Shown: positions 5,704 through 11,480, counted from the first letter of the stretch. The stretch is DNA of 13,817 bases from an uncultured Mollicutes bacterium (GCA_913064935.1 CAJYBF010000006.1:1-13817), one strand, 5' to 3'. Made by a program: numbers and translations. The notes: a model not told the origin generated them from the sequence alone.

Positions 5704-5988
5704 ATGAGTAAGCAAGATAATGCAGCGGAGATGAGACGTATAATCACAACAATTGATTTGCGTGGAGACCAATTACTTTTGTTGAATGGGGAAATGATAG
5801 CACAATGGATTAAAGCATGTGAATTGCTCATTGACCTACTCAAGACTGAAGAAAAGTTATTGACTGGTATCCATTCTATAGCTAAGGTTAAGGACGATAT
5901 TAACATGGCTAACAAAAACCTTAAGACGCTTAACGGTGTTGATGGCTTGATAAAATTAGAATTGACTGAGTTCATTAGTATGAACTAA
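5704..5988 (+). CDS. Hypothetical helical protein
   Basis: 94 residues, almost entirely predicted alpha-helix (long Leu, Ile, Lys, Glu stretches and heptad-like spacing at about 20-75), starting MSKQDNAAEMRRIITTID. It is probably a small coiled-coil or helical-bundle protein. First gene of a three-gene transcript. A 10-bp hairpin lies between it and the next gene. Function unknown. Confidence 0.75.
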   Translation: MSKQDNAAEMRRIITTIDLRGDQLLLLNGEMIAQWIKACELLIDLLKTEEKLLTGIHSIAKVKDDINMANKNLKTLNGVDGLIKLELTEFISMN

Positions 5989-6013
5989 AGATATAAAGAT
6001 GTTTTGGTGATGG

Positions 6014-6052
6014 GGTGGATATGAAATCCTCTAAGAGAGTAATATCCATCCT
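6014..6052 (+). other. Intergenic RNA hairpin inside the 5704 operon
   Basis: GGGTGGATAT (about 6014-6023) pairs with ATATCCATCC over 10 bp (one G-T), and the interior holds CTCT/AGAG. No T-run follows, so it is not a classical terminator. It may be an mRNA processing or stability element between genes 5704 and 6079. Confidence 0.55.
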
Positions 6053-6078
6053 TCTACCATACACTTAAAACCAATATT

Positions 6079-6186
6079 ATGAAGGATAGAATTTTAGATT
6101 TTTTATGGTCAATTAGACATGCTGTAGGGTTCTTAATATTCGCAGCTTTGTTTTTGTTCTTCCTTCGAACTGTTTATATAAGATAA
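6079..6186 (+). CDS. 35-residue single-pass membrane peptide
   Basis: MKDRILDFLWSIRHAVGFLI, then a run of Phe, Leu and Ala to about residue 30, ending RTVYIR. This gives one transmembrane helix (13-30) with basic ends. The ATG follows an A-rich stretch, and the stop (TAA 6184-6186) lies 7 nt before the next gene, so it fits the operon well. Micro membrane proteins of phages often modulate host envelope proteins, but no specific role can be inferred. Confidence 0.6.
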   Translation: MKDRILDFLWSIRHAVGFLIFAALFLFFLRTVYIR

Positions 6187-6193
6187 ACCAACT

Positions 6194-6436
6194 ATGAAAT
6201 ATTACAAGAAACGAAAAAAATCATCTGAGTCGATATGTATTGATAAGATAACCAAAGGGATTAACTCCATTAAGAGTGGGATTAGGTCGGGTGACTCAGT
6301 TGGAACGGATTTAGATTTCTTTTTCAATAAGCTTGAGAAGCTAAACAAGGGCATGTATGATGATTTATACAATCAATATTGTTTAGCTAGGTTACAAGCT
6401 GAGAAAGAAACAAAGACATACATTCATAGTGTATAG
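6194..6436 (+). CDS. Small basic protein; its 3' end opens the hairpin array
   Basis: 80 residues with a very basic start (MKYYKKRKKSSES), then a mostly helical acidic/basic body, ending YIHSV. No family recognised; a DNA- or RNA-binding role is only a guess from charge. The last codons include TTCATAGTGT, complementary to ACACTATGAA, the leader plus start codon of genes 8382 and 9078. The UAGUG hairpin array follows immediately after the stop. Confidence 0.72.
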   Translation: MKYYKKRKKSSESICIDKITKGINSIKSGIRSGDSVGTDLDFFFNKLEKLNKGMYDDLYNQYCLARLQAEKETKTYIHSV

Positions 6437-6589
6437 TTGGCCTCTAGTGCCAGCACGAGGGTAGTGCCTCACGGTGTGCCGAAAGTCACACCACGGGAGT
6501 AGTGTCCCAATTGTTTAAAAAAGACTCAGAGGGGTAGTGCCTTCGAAAGTCAATGAATGGGGGAAAGCTGCAAAGTTTTCCCCTTTTTA
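6437..6589 (+). ncRNA. Hairpin array with repeated UAGUG loops (candidate trans-acting small RNA)
   Basis: The region runs from the stop of gene 6194 to a strong terminator and has no ORF. Three hairpins carry the identical hexaloop GTAGTG on different stems: GAGG/CCTC (6457-6470), GGGA/TCCC (6495-6508) and GAGGG/CCTTC (6529-6544). A fourth (TTGGC/GCCAG, 6437-6453) has TAGT in its loop and TAGTG across it. A GGTGTG/CACACC hairpin (6473-6492) separates units, and CGAAAGTCA repeats at 6480 and 6544. The loop is complementary to CACUA(C/U), the motif directly before the start codons of the array genes. It is probably released from, or carried in, the 3' UTR of the 5704-6436 transcript. Confidence 0.6.
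6558..6589 (+). terminator. Intrinsic terminator closing the 5704 operon and hairpin array
   Basis: GGGGAAAGC pairs with GTTTTCCCC around a TGCAAA loop, followed by TTTTT. The T-run leads straight into the TTTG box of the next promoter. The same terminator-promoter fusion occurs at 7693-7751. Confidence 0.9.
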
Positions 6590-6621
6590 TTTGGTAGTTC
6601 AATATATTATGCTTATATTTG
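6590..6621 (+). promoter_or_regulatory. Promoter for gene 6643
   Basis: TTTG (6590-6593), 20-nt spacer, TATATTTG (6614-6621), leader TCACACTAACACAAACACT up to ATG 6643. An in-frame TTG at 6619 lies inside the -7 box, so ATG 6643 is the start. Confidence 0.83.
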
Positions 6622-6642
6622 TATCACACTAACACAAACACT

Positions 6643-6957
6643 ATGGAAACTGAATTATCAAAAAAGTTAAAGTTATATAAAGAAGCCTTTTATAAGGAAG
6701 CTACAGCTTGGTTTGTGGAAGAATTAGGTAAGATTTCTAAGGAGTATAATATTTACATTACAAACTTTGGAAAATTAGACATTTCTGATATTGATGGTGA
6801 GGAATGGTATGACGGTGGAGTTAGTGGAGAAAATCAACATGAGTTATGGATTGAGGTTGATGATAAAATTCATGAACTAACTGAACATTTAATTTACGAA
6901 TTAGAATTTAAATATCAATCATTTTTATATACCAAAGAAGATAAAATAGTTTACTAA
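6643..6957 (+). CDS. Hypothetical acidic protein
   Basis: 104 residues, starting METELSKKLKLYKEAFYKEA, with an N-terminal amphipathic helix, then an acidic Gly/Trp-containing middle (DGEEWYDGG) and a C-terminal helical part. No domain recognised. Single gene with its own promoter. The promoter of 7014 begins 4 nt after its stop. Confidence 0.75.
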   Translation: METELSKKLKLYKEAFYKEATAWFVEELGKISKEYNIYITNFGKLDISDIDGEEWYDGGVSGENQHELWIEVDDKIHELTEHLIYELEFKYQSFLYTKEDKIVY

Positions 6958-6960
6958 AAA

Positions 6961-6992
6961 TTAGGAATAACCAAATAAGTTTCTTATATTTG
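6961..6992 (+). promoter_or_regulatory. Promoter for gene 7014
   Basis: TTAG (6961-6964) in AATTAGGAATA, 20-nt spacer, TATATTTG (6985-6992), leader AGACACTAATAACTACACT up to ATG 7014. Confidence 0.8.
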
Positions 6993-7013
6993 TAAGACAC
7001 TAATAACTACACT

Positions 7014-7139
7014 ATGAAAATGCAAGACCCAACAATATTTCCTTTATCATTTGATAAGCACGGTAATCTAGTTCAACTAGTTGGACAGACTCTTAATATT
7101 GTTATGACTGCAAGACCTCATTGTAAAATTAAAAAATAA
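7014..7139 (+). CDS. Small protein (41 aa) with its own promoter
   Basis: Starts MKMQDPTIFPLSFDKHGNLV and ends HCKIKK before TAA 7137-7139. A perfect promoter and the CACTATG leader directly precede it, which is strong support despite the small size. It shares TARP with the protein at 7306 (MTARPHCK and FTARPRLF), probably by chance. Function unknown. Confidence 0.65.
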   Translation: MKMQDPTIFPLSFDKHGNLVQLVGQTLNIVMTARPHCKIKK

Positions 7140-7151
7140 TTAACCAAAACC

Positions 7152-7182
7152 TTTGTTTATTACAATTAATTACTTATATTTG
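7152..7182 (+). promoter_or_regulatory. Promoter for the 7208-7686 pair
   Basis: TTTG (7152-7155), 19-nt spacer, TATATTTG (7175-7182). The leader (GAAACAATTAAAACACTGAAATA) deviates from the others and lacks CACTATG, so this unit may escape the shared control. Confidence 0.72.
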
Positions 7183-7207
7183 TAGAAACAATTAAAACAC
7201 TGAAATA

Positions 7208-7315
7208 ATGGGATACAAGAAAGTAAACTTCGACAAGAACAAAAATAAATCTAACGGGTCTAAAAAGAAAATGGAACCGAACAAGAAGCCGAAATATAAA
7301 AAGAAATGGTCATAA
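7208..7315 (+). CDS. Lysine-rich 35-aa peptide
   Basis: MGYKKVNFDKNKNKSNGSKK and so on to KKKWS, with 14 lysines in 35 residues. It is intrinsically disordered and very basic, probably nucleic-acid or ribosome binding if functional. It has its own promoter and its stop lies 10 nt inside the next gene, so the two are translationally linked. No family can be assigned to such low-complexity sequence. Confidence 0.6.
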   Translation: MGYKKVNFDKNKNKSNGSKKKMEPNKKPKYKKKWS

Positions 7316-7686
7316 ATGAATTGGTAGGAAAGGAAGTCATTTGGAAAGGAAACAAATGTCCAGTACTAGCAACCGACATAGATAGCACGGGAGCAACAGT
7401 ACTACAACTAAAAGCGGAAGCAACGGAGACGACTAAAGCAGAACCATGGGTAAATGTAGACGAAATTAGAATTGATATCTATTTCACAGCAAGACCTAGG
7501 TTATTTGGTAAAATGGTTGACGCTCATGACGGTTGGGTCAAAGCAGAGTGGAGAGACGCAGACGGAACACTAGTACCATTCAGACGAGACAGTAAGACCA
7601 AAGAATTTATACTCGATAAAGAAAATAGACCCATCATGACCATGAAAATATTTGACATGGATATGACAGAGGTTAGTTTATATTAG
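7306..7686 (+). CDS. Hypothetical protein, beta-rich
   Basis: 126 residues beginning MVINELVGKEVIWKGNKCPV, with an apparent run of beta strands at both ends. The start of the domain looks like a small SH3- or Tudor-like barrel (ELVGKEVIWKG...VLATDIDSTGATVLQL), but I cannot confirm this. It overlaps the Lys-rich peptide gene by 10 nt and is followed by a textbook terminator at 7693. Confidence 0.75.
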   Translation: MVINELVGKEVIWKGNKCPVLATDIDSTGATVLQLKAEATETTKAEPWVNVDEIRIDIYFTARPRLFGKMVDAHDGWVKAEWRDADGTLVPFRRDSKTKEFILDKENRPIMTMKIFDMDMTEVSLY

Positions 7687-7692
7687 AAGAAA

Positions 7693-7718
7693 GGGAAAGC
7701 GAAAGTTTTCCCTTTTTT
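7693..7718 (+). terminator. Intrinsic terminator after gene 7306
   Basis: GGGAAAGC (7693-7700), GAAA tetraloop, GTTTTCCC (7705-7712), then six Ts (7713-7718). It runs directly into the next TTTG promoter box, like the unit at 6558-6621. Confidence 0.93.
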
Positions 7719-7719
7719 A

Positions 7720-7751
7720 TTTGGTACATTCAAATATTATTCTTACCTTTA
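7720..7751 (+). promoter_or_regulatory. Promoter for gene 7773
   Basis: TTTG (7720-7723), 20-nt spacer, TACCTTTA (7744-7751), leader GTACACTAAAACAAACACT up to ATG 7773. Confidence 0.78.
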
Positions 7752-7772
7752 CAGTACACTAAAACAAACACT

Positions 7773-8009
7773 ATGGCAACTATCAAAAAGAATTGTATTA
7801 TTACTAAATACGACCCAACAATTACAGAAGCACCATTTTTAACCATTCCACTTGATGAGGTTGAAGTATTGGAACCTATTGATAATAATGATTTAGGTGT
7901 TGAGTTCTGTAACATTCTTATGAGTGCTTGTAGAAATAAAGGATTTGTCTTTAAATTCTATACCATGTCTGATAAAGATGGGTTTGATTATGAGGTGGTT
8001 GTAAAATAA
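7773..8009 (+). CDS. Hypothetical protein
   Basis: 78 residues starting MATIKKNCIITKYDPTITEA, acidic middle (EVEVLEPIDNNDLG), two further Cys, no recognised domain. Single gene between its own promoter and the promoter at 8032. No clear terminator in the 22-nt gap. Confidence 0.73.
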   Translation: MATIKKNCIITKYDPTITEAPFLTIPLDEVEVLEPIDNNDLGVEFCNILMSACRNKGFVFKFYTMSDKDGFDYEVVVK

Positions 8010-8031
8010 TACCAGGATTTATTCAAAATAA

Positions 8032-8063
8032 TTAGGAATAACAATATATGTTTCGTATCTTTG
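8032..8063 (+). promoter_or_regulatory. Promoter for the 8089-8997 operon
   Basis: TTAG (8032-8035) in AATTAGGAATA, 20-nt spacer, TATCTTTG (8056-8063), leader GGGAACTAATAAAACACTATACT up to ATG 8089. Confidence 0.82.
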
Positions 8064-8088
8064 TAGGGAACTAATAAAACACTATACT

Positions 8089-8376
8089 ATGAAAATTACT
8101 GGAAAATACATTGCAGACATTCATTCTTCATTCGTTGAATTCGAAGTAGATGAACTACCATCAAAAGATGAGCAAGATGAAATCACAGAGAATGCAAGTT
8201 GTTATGAAGCAATTTGGATGGGTGAAGCAAACAAGAATGATAATAATTTTAATGGTAGTCCATCACTAATGATTGGGATGGATGATTGTACCATGGAAGA
8301 TTTAGAGTTATTACTAAGTGTAATGTCTGAAGGAGATGTTGACGAAATCAAAGAAATTAAATCAGACAAATACTAA
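8089..8376 (+). CDS. Hypothetical acidic protein
   Basis: 95 residues starting MKITGKYIADIHSSFVEFEV, very acidic (EVDELPSKDEQDEITEN), net negative charge throughout and no recognised domain. Strong acidity is common in phage anti-host proteins that mimic DNA, but that is only compositional. First of three closely packed genes. Confidence 0.74.
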   Translation: MKITGKYIADIHSSFVEFEVDELPSKDEQDEITENASCYEAIWMGEANKNDNNFNGSPSLMIGMDDCTMEDLELLLSVMSEGDVDEIKEIKSDKY

Positions 8377-8381
8377 ACACT

Positions 8382-8741
8382 ATGAAACAAGCACAAAAAG
8401 ATTTAATCAATCAAGCAATATTACCAAAGTTAATTGAAATGGCCATTGATGGTACACTACCAAGTGACATGAATGATTTAAGTGTATTTCACTTTGAAGA
8501 TGAAATTAAGCAATTCAATATTAATAACCAAAGAAAGGATGCTTTGGGTATGGCAATTCAATTATTATCGGTAGATGATGAGGATACTGTTGAAAAACAA
8601 GTTACTAATATTGAAAGAGCATATGAAGATAGTTCAAATCACGATATGTTTATTGAAAACGTTGAGGGTGTACACCCAGTTCAAAAGTTTGAATATGTAT
8701 TCACAGTAGAAGATTTCTTAAATGAAATAGGTTTAATATAA
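8382..8741 (+). CDS. Hypothetical helical acidic protein
   Basis: 119 residues starting MKQAQKDLINQAILPKLIEM, mostly helical and acidic. It has no promoter of its own, yet its ATG is preceded by AAACACTATG, so it retains the leader motif as a translation or regulatory element. This suggests that the motif acts on the mRNA rather than as part of the promoter. The next gene starts 1 nt after its stop. Confidence 0.74.
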   Translation: MKQAQKDLINQAILPKLIEMAIDGTLPSDMNDLSVFHFEDEIKQFNINNQRKDALGMAIQLLSVDDEDTVEKQVTNIERAYEDSSNHDMFIENVEGVHPVQKFEYVFTVEDFLNEIGLI

Positions 8742-8742
8742 T

Positions 8743-8997
8743 ATGGGATATAAGCAAAAAATATTCAGCCTCATTGATGGCAATGGCGTACCACTAGGAT
8801 TGGTTAGTACTGCATTAAACTTAGACTTTATTAAAAAGTGTTGGTATATGTACTACAACGAACTAAAACCAAATACAGCCTTTGAACTTAAAATAAGGTT
8901 CGAACCTTATAACCTCAATGTGGATGAATTTGCCGTACAAATGCGAAAGCATGGACACGCTGTTACTAGTATTCCATACATAGAAATTGAACCGTAA
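8743..8997 (+). CDS. Hypothetical protein
   Basis: 84 residues beginning MGYKQKIFSLIDGNGVPLGL, soluble, with an aromatic helix (KKCWYMYYNEL) and a C-terminal part ending YIEIEP. No family recognised. Last gene of the 8089 operon. No clear terminator before the promoter at 9018, so read-through into 9078 is possible. Confidence 0.73.
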   Translation: MGYKQKIFSLIDGNGVPLGLVSTALNLDFIKKCWYMYYNELKPNTAFELKIRFEPYNLNVDEFAVQMRKHGHAVTSIPYIEIEP

Positions 8998-9017
8998 GAA
9001 AAATAGTTGCTAATAAA

Positions 9018-9049
9018 TTAGGAATAACAATATATTATTCTTATATTTG
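9018..9049 (+). promoter_or_regulatory. Promoter for gene 9078
   Basis: TTAG (9018-9021) in AATTAGGAATA, 20-nt spacer, TATATTTG (9042-9049). A long leader with three CACTA copies or near-copies ends in AACACTATGAA. Confidence 0.83.
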
Positions 9050-9077
9050 TTAAACACTAAACACTAAAACTAACACT

Positions 9078-9626
9078 ATGAACAAAGAATCACTAGTAGT
9101 ACTTAAAGGAAAAACTAAAGTTATTGTTGAACGAACTGAGAATAGTTTCTTACCTAATGAAAAATATAGAGCCGTTAAACAAGATGATAATAGTATCATT
9201 GTTTTCGGTGAACTGTTAGACATGGAGACATTCAACAATCTATTTGAAACGGTATACGATAGAATGATACGTGAATGGATTGAAAATGGTTTATTTCCAA
9301 TGTGCAAACCACTATCGAAGAAAGCCTTTGTTGAATTGTTAGATATCCATACATATGGCAGAGGTCAAGGCAAATTATTTATAGGTTTTGTAGGTAATAA
9401 AATGGATGGTCTATTTGCATTCCAACCGCTATTCAGTGGAGACACCAAAGCAAAGTTTATTAACCATTGTTATAAGATGTACCAAGATACATTGAATGAA
9501 GACATGACACACGTAGATGACGAATTGTTACAACGTGGTAACAGTGGTATTCCATTATCATTTGGTGACATCTATTTTCGTAAAGAATATAACCCACACA
9601 ATGAAAAAAGAGAAATATATTGCTAA
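9078..9626 (+). CDS. Hypothetical phage protein (182 aa)
   Basis: Starts MNKESLVVLKGKTKVIVERT. The N-terminal third looks beta-rich, followed by helices containing FNNLFETVYDRMIREWIE and a Gly-rich turn (HTYGRGQGKLFIGFVGNK). It ends EKREIYC. No domain recognised. It carries the best match to the anti-leader sequence at 6423-6432 (ACACTATGAA spans its start codon). The next promoter begins 3 nt after its stop. Confidence 0.77.
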   Translation: MNKESLVVLKGKTKVIVERTENSFLPNEKYRAVKQDDNSIIVFGELLDMETFNNLFETVYDRMIREWIENGLFPMCKPLSKKAFVELLDIHTYGRGQGKLFIGFVGNKMDGLFAFQPLFSGDTKAKFINHCYKMYQDTLNEDMTHVDDELLQRGNSGIPLSFGDIYFRKEYNPHNEKREIYC

Positions 9627-9629
9627 TAA

Positions 9630-9661
9630 TTAGGAATAACAATACTTTATTCGTATCTTTG
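9630..9661 (+). promoter_or_regulatory. Promoter for gene 9686
   Basis: TTAG (9630-9633), 20-nt spacer, TATCTTTG (9654-9661), leader GGGAACACTAAAACTAATAACT up to ATG 9686. This leader keeps CACTA but not CACTATG. Confidence 0.82.
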
Positions 9662-9685
9662 TAGGGAACACTAAAACTAATAACT

Positions 9686-10270
9686 ATGAATACTATCACT
9701 AAAGCATTAAACAACGTTGCAACACTAGTAGCTTGTAAGACTATCAACGGTACATCTTTCGTTGGTATTAAACATTATGAGAATTCTAAAGAAGAACTTT
9801 CAAACCAAACATTTCTAGTAGGCATCAATTACGCAAAGCTTTTAGATGCTGACCTTAAAACGCTTAAGGCATTCGATATTAAACCACTCATTAAAAAGTT
9901 TGGTAAAGATGTTGTTACTAAAGCTTACAACGAATTGTTAACGTCTCTTATTAAAAGAACTGCAACAGAATTCGAGAAAGAGATTTTAAGAAGTGCTGGC
10001 GATAGTACTATCAATAGAAGTGATGCACAGTCAAATGCTTTTGAAAGTGTCGCTAAGGGACTTAAAACAAAAGACAATGACCTTTATATCTACGGGCTTT
10101 GCGTTCGTAAGACTGTTTTAGTTAAAGGTAATTACAAGACAGTTAATAGCAGCCTTAAAACAATCGTAAAGAAAAAGATTAAAGAAGATGCTGAACTTAA
10201 AGAAACTAAGTTTAAACAATTTAAATTAGGTAACCTTGAAACATTAAACATTCAAGGGTTCGAAATATAA
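9686..10270 (+). CDS. Hypothetical phage protein (194 aa), basic and helical
   Basis: Starts MNTITKALNNVATLVACKTI, then an alpha/beta N-terminal part and a long Lys-rich helical C-terminal half (KTIVKKKIKEDAELKETKFK). Net positive, so possibly nucleic-acid binding, but no motif proves it. It is the last gene of the promoter-dense region and ends about 45 nt before a terminator. Confidence 0.78.
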   Translation: MNTITKALNNVATLVACKTINGTSFVGIKHYENSKEELSNQTFLVGINYAKLLDADLKTLKAFDIKPLIKKFGKDVVTKAYNELLTSLIKRTATEFEKEILRSAGDSTINRSDAQSNAFESVAKGLKTKDNDLYIYGLCVRKTVLVKGNYKTVNSSLKTIVKKKIKEDAELKETKFKQFKLGNLETLNIQGFEI

Positions 10271-10314
10271 AAATATAAGTGTTGAGGTACTTTGAACTGA
10301 GGGGAAGGGAAGAT

Positions 10315-10345
10315 GGGAGATTGTTAATAACTTTCTCCCTTTTTT
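10315..10345 (+). terminator. Intrinsic terminator after gene 9686
   Basis: GGGAGA (10315-10320) pairs with TCTCCC (10334-10339), with an inner GTT/AAC, followed by six Ts. It marks the end of the promoter-dense gene array. Confidence 0.88.
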
Positions 10346-10384
10346 GTTGCATATGTCAATAACTTATATAAGTGTGTGTAAGCA

Positions 10385-10446
10385 CCCCTCCCATTAGACC
10401 CCCCTCCATACCCCTCCCCCACGTAACCCCTCCTTTATACCCCCCC
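10385..10446 (-). other. C-rich tract; G-quadruplex motif on the minus strand
   Basis: Seven C runs of 3-7 bases (10385-88, 10390-92, 10399-404, 10411-14, 10416-20, 10427-30, 10440-46) are separated by loops of 1, 6, 6, 1, 6 and 9 nt. On the minus strand this meets the G3+N1-7 quadruplex rule several times over, in an otherwise very AT-rich contig. CCACGTA (10419-10425) also pairs with TACGTGG (10448-10454). The 62-codon frame across it is low-complexity and not a gene. Confidence 0.7.
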
Positions 10447-10527
10447 GTACGTGGCTCATATAGGGGGCATGATGAGATTCACAAAAATTTTTTTGTAATT
10501 TTTTTTTACAGTATTAATAAGCACTTC

Positions 10528-10561
10528 TTTAAACGGCCATTGGGTATTTTGGCCCTTTAAA
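10528..10561. repeat. Inverted repeat TTTAAA-C-GGCCA / TGGCC-C-TTTAAA
   Basis: Arms at 10528-10539 and 10550-10561 form an 11-bp stem with one C-C mismatch around a 10-nt loop, inside the gene-free region. It may be a protein-binding site in a replication or packaging region, or a weak terminator. Confidence 0.55.
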
Positions 10562-10568
10562 CTGCTAA

Positions 10569-10670
10569 GTGTTTATACGTAAAGTTTTTTTAGGGGATTT
10601 TGAGGAATATATTTAAGTACACCATTTCTAGATTTTTAGGACTTTAATCTCTTAGGTGTTTATACGTAAA
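10569..10670. repeat. Direct repeat GTGTTTATACGTAAA, two copies 87 bp apart
   Basis: Exact 15-bp copies lie at 10569-10583 and 10656-10670, each preceded by CTnAG and followed by a T run of seven or more. TTTTGTAATTTTTT-like runs occur at about 10488-10506 and again at about 10678-10691. The whole gene-free stretch 10271-10797 therefore holds iterated sites and strand-asymmetric A/T and C-rich tracts, features common in phage origins. Confidence 0.65.
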
Positions 10671-10728
10671 AATTTTTTTTTGTAATTTTTTGGCAAAAAT
10701 ATTGTAAGGGTATCATTATAAAAAAAAT

Positions 10729-10760
10729 TTTAAAGAATTAGTTCATTTACGTTACCTTTA
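10729..10760 (+). promoter_or_regulatory. Candidate promoter for the 10798-11452 operon
   Basis: TTTA (10729-10732), 20-nt spacer, TACCTTTA (10753-10760). It is weaker than the array promoters and lacks the CACTA leader, so this operon probably belongs to another expression class. Confidence 0.5.
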
Positions 10761-10797
10761 TTAGAATGATTCCGTATTTATAATAAAACGATTAATA

Positions 10798-11196
10798 ATG
10801 GAGATGGATACACAAAGCATAGTAACAATAATCCTAGCGATAATAGGTACTTTAGGGGGTAAAGAGTTATGGGGTTACTTAAGAAAGAAGTTAGATATTA
10901 AGGCTAAGATAAAGATGCATGGCAGTGATGGTGAGACGGAACTTAGGGATGAGATTAAGAACATGCTTGAGGGTCAGATTTTGGAATTAAAGGGAATGGT
11001 AACTAAACTTACACGTAGGATTAATGATATGGATAAGGAAAGGGAGAGAGATAAGAAGCGCATAGCGAATCAAGAGATTAAGATTGCACTTTTATCTGAG
11101 AGACTTCAAACGAAGTTCAAATCAACTGGTAAACACACACATAAACCTATCGATTTAAACTACGATACGTATTTAACAATAGAAGACAATGAGTAA
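10798..11196 (+). CDS. Membrane-anchored coiled-coil protein
   Basis: 132 residues (or 130 from the second ATG at 10804). One N-terminal transmembrane helix at about 7-22 (SIVTIILAIIGTLGG), a basic stretch, then a long charged coiled coil (about 47-105; KRRIND-like heptads, ERERDKK) and a polar tail. The layout, a short anchor with a long cytosolic or periplasmic coil, resembles phage spanin or membrane-tether proteins, but no family is recognised. The next frame begins inside its stop region (ATG 11189), suggesting coupling. Confidence 0.72.
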   Translation: MEMDTQSIVTIILAIIGTLGGKELWGYLRKKLDIKAKIKMHGSDGETELRDEIKNMLEGQILELKGMVTKLTRRINDMDKERERDKKRIANQEIKIALLSERLQTKFKSTGKHTHKPIDLNYDTYLTIEDNE

Positions 11197-11248
11197 ATGA
11201 TTTAGATATTGGTTTTACAACAAGAGATTTAAGAAGTATTTAGTTCCT

Positions 11249-11452
11249 ATGATAATAGCATTAATAATAGACATGGGGGTAATAGGAAATTATAGAAGTC
11301 TTTGGACTGACCAAGGCTTACCATTTTACTATGGTATGGTAATAATTGCCCATGTAATACTACTTGGGTTTCATGGTGGGATGGTTTACCATCTAGTAAG
11401 TGGTTATCGACTTCAACAGAAGCGAGATAAGAAAAAACAGAAAATACAATAA
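11249..11452 (+). CDS. Small two-helix membrane protein with an upstream in-frame TGA
   Basis: 67 residues from ATG 11249, with hydrophobic segments at about 1-13 and 27-52 and a Lys-rich tail (KRDKKKQKIQ). In the same frame, an ATG at 11189 overlaps the previous stop and reads MSK, TGA (11198-11200), FRYWFYNKRFKKYLVP, and then joins this ORF. That extension looks like genuine protein (aromatic/basic membrane-proximal start), so the gene may really begin at 11189 and be interrupted by a TGG-to-TGA change or a sequencing error. TGA is used as a normal stop elsewhere in the window. Confidence 0.65.
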   Translation: MIIALIIDMGVIGNYRSLWTDQGLPFYYGMVIIAHVILLGFHGGMVYHLVSGYRLQQKRDKKKQKIQ

Positions 11453-11456
11453 GAAG

Positions 11457-11474
11457 TGGGACCTAACGGTCCCA
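11457..11474. terminator. Shared terminator between convergent operons
   Basis: TGGGACC-TAAC-GGTCCCA is a perfect 7-bp stem. The plus-strand tail is TTTTTATTATAG. It lies 4 nt after the last plus-strand gene and 6 nt before the stop of the last minus-strand gene, so it probably serves both, with a weaker tail on the minus strand. Confidence 0.85.
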
Positions 11475-11480
11475 TTTTTA

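Noticed and set aside
5762..5773. Target site of RNA C in gene 5704 (10-nt complementarity)
   Set aside because: About one such match is expected by chance given the sequence searched. Kept only as a note.
9601..9633. 10-codon ORF MKKEKYIANN
   Set aside because: Inside the end of gene 9078 in another frame and overlaps the next promoter.
10372..10560. 62-codon plus-strand ORF across the C-rich tract
   Set aside because: Low-complexity Pro-rich product from C runs, no promoter or leader, runs through an inverted repeat.
10384..10700. CRISPR array
   Set aside because: Only two copies of a 15-bp repeat, no regular spacers, no cas genes.
10694..10725. Minus-strand promoter (TATTTTTG) upstream of the C-rich region
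   Set aside because: The -33 box is only TTTT within an A/T run. Too likely by chance.
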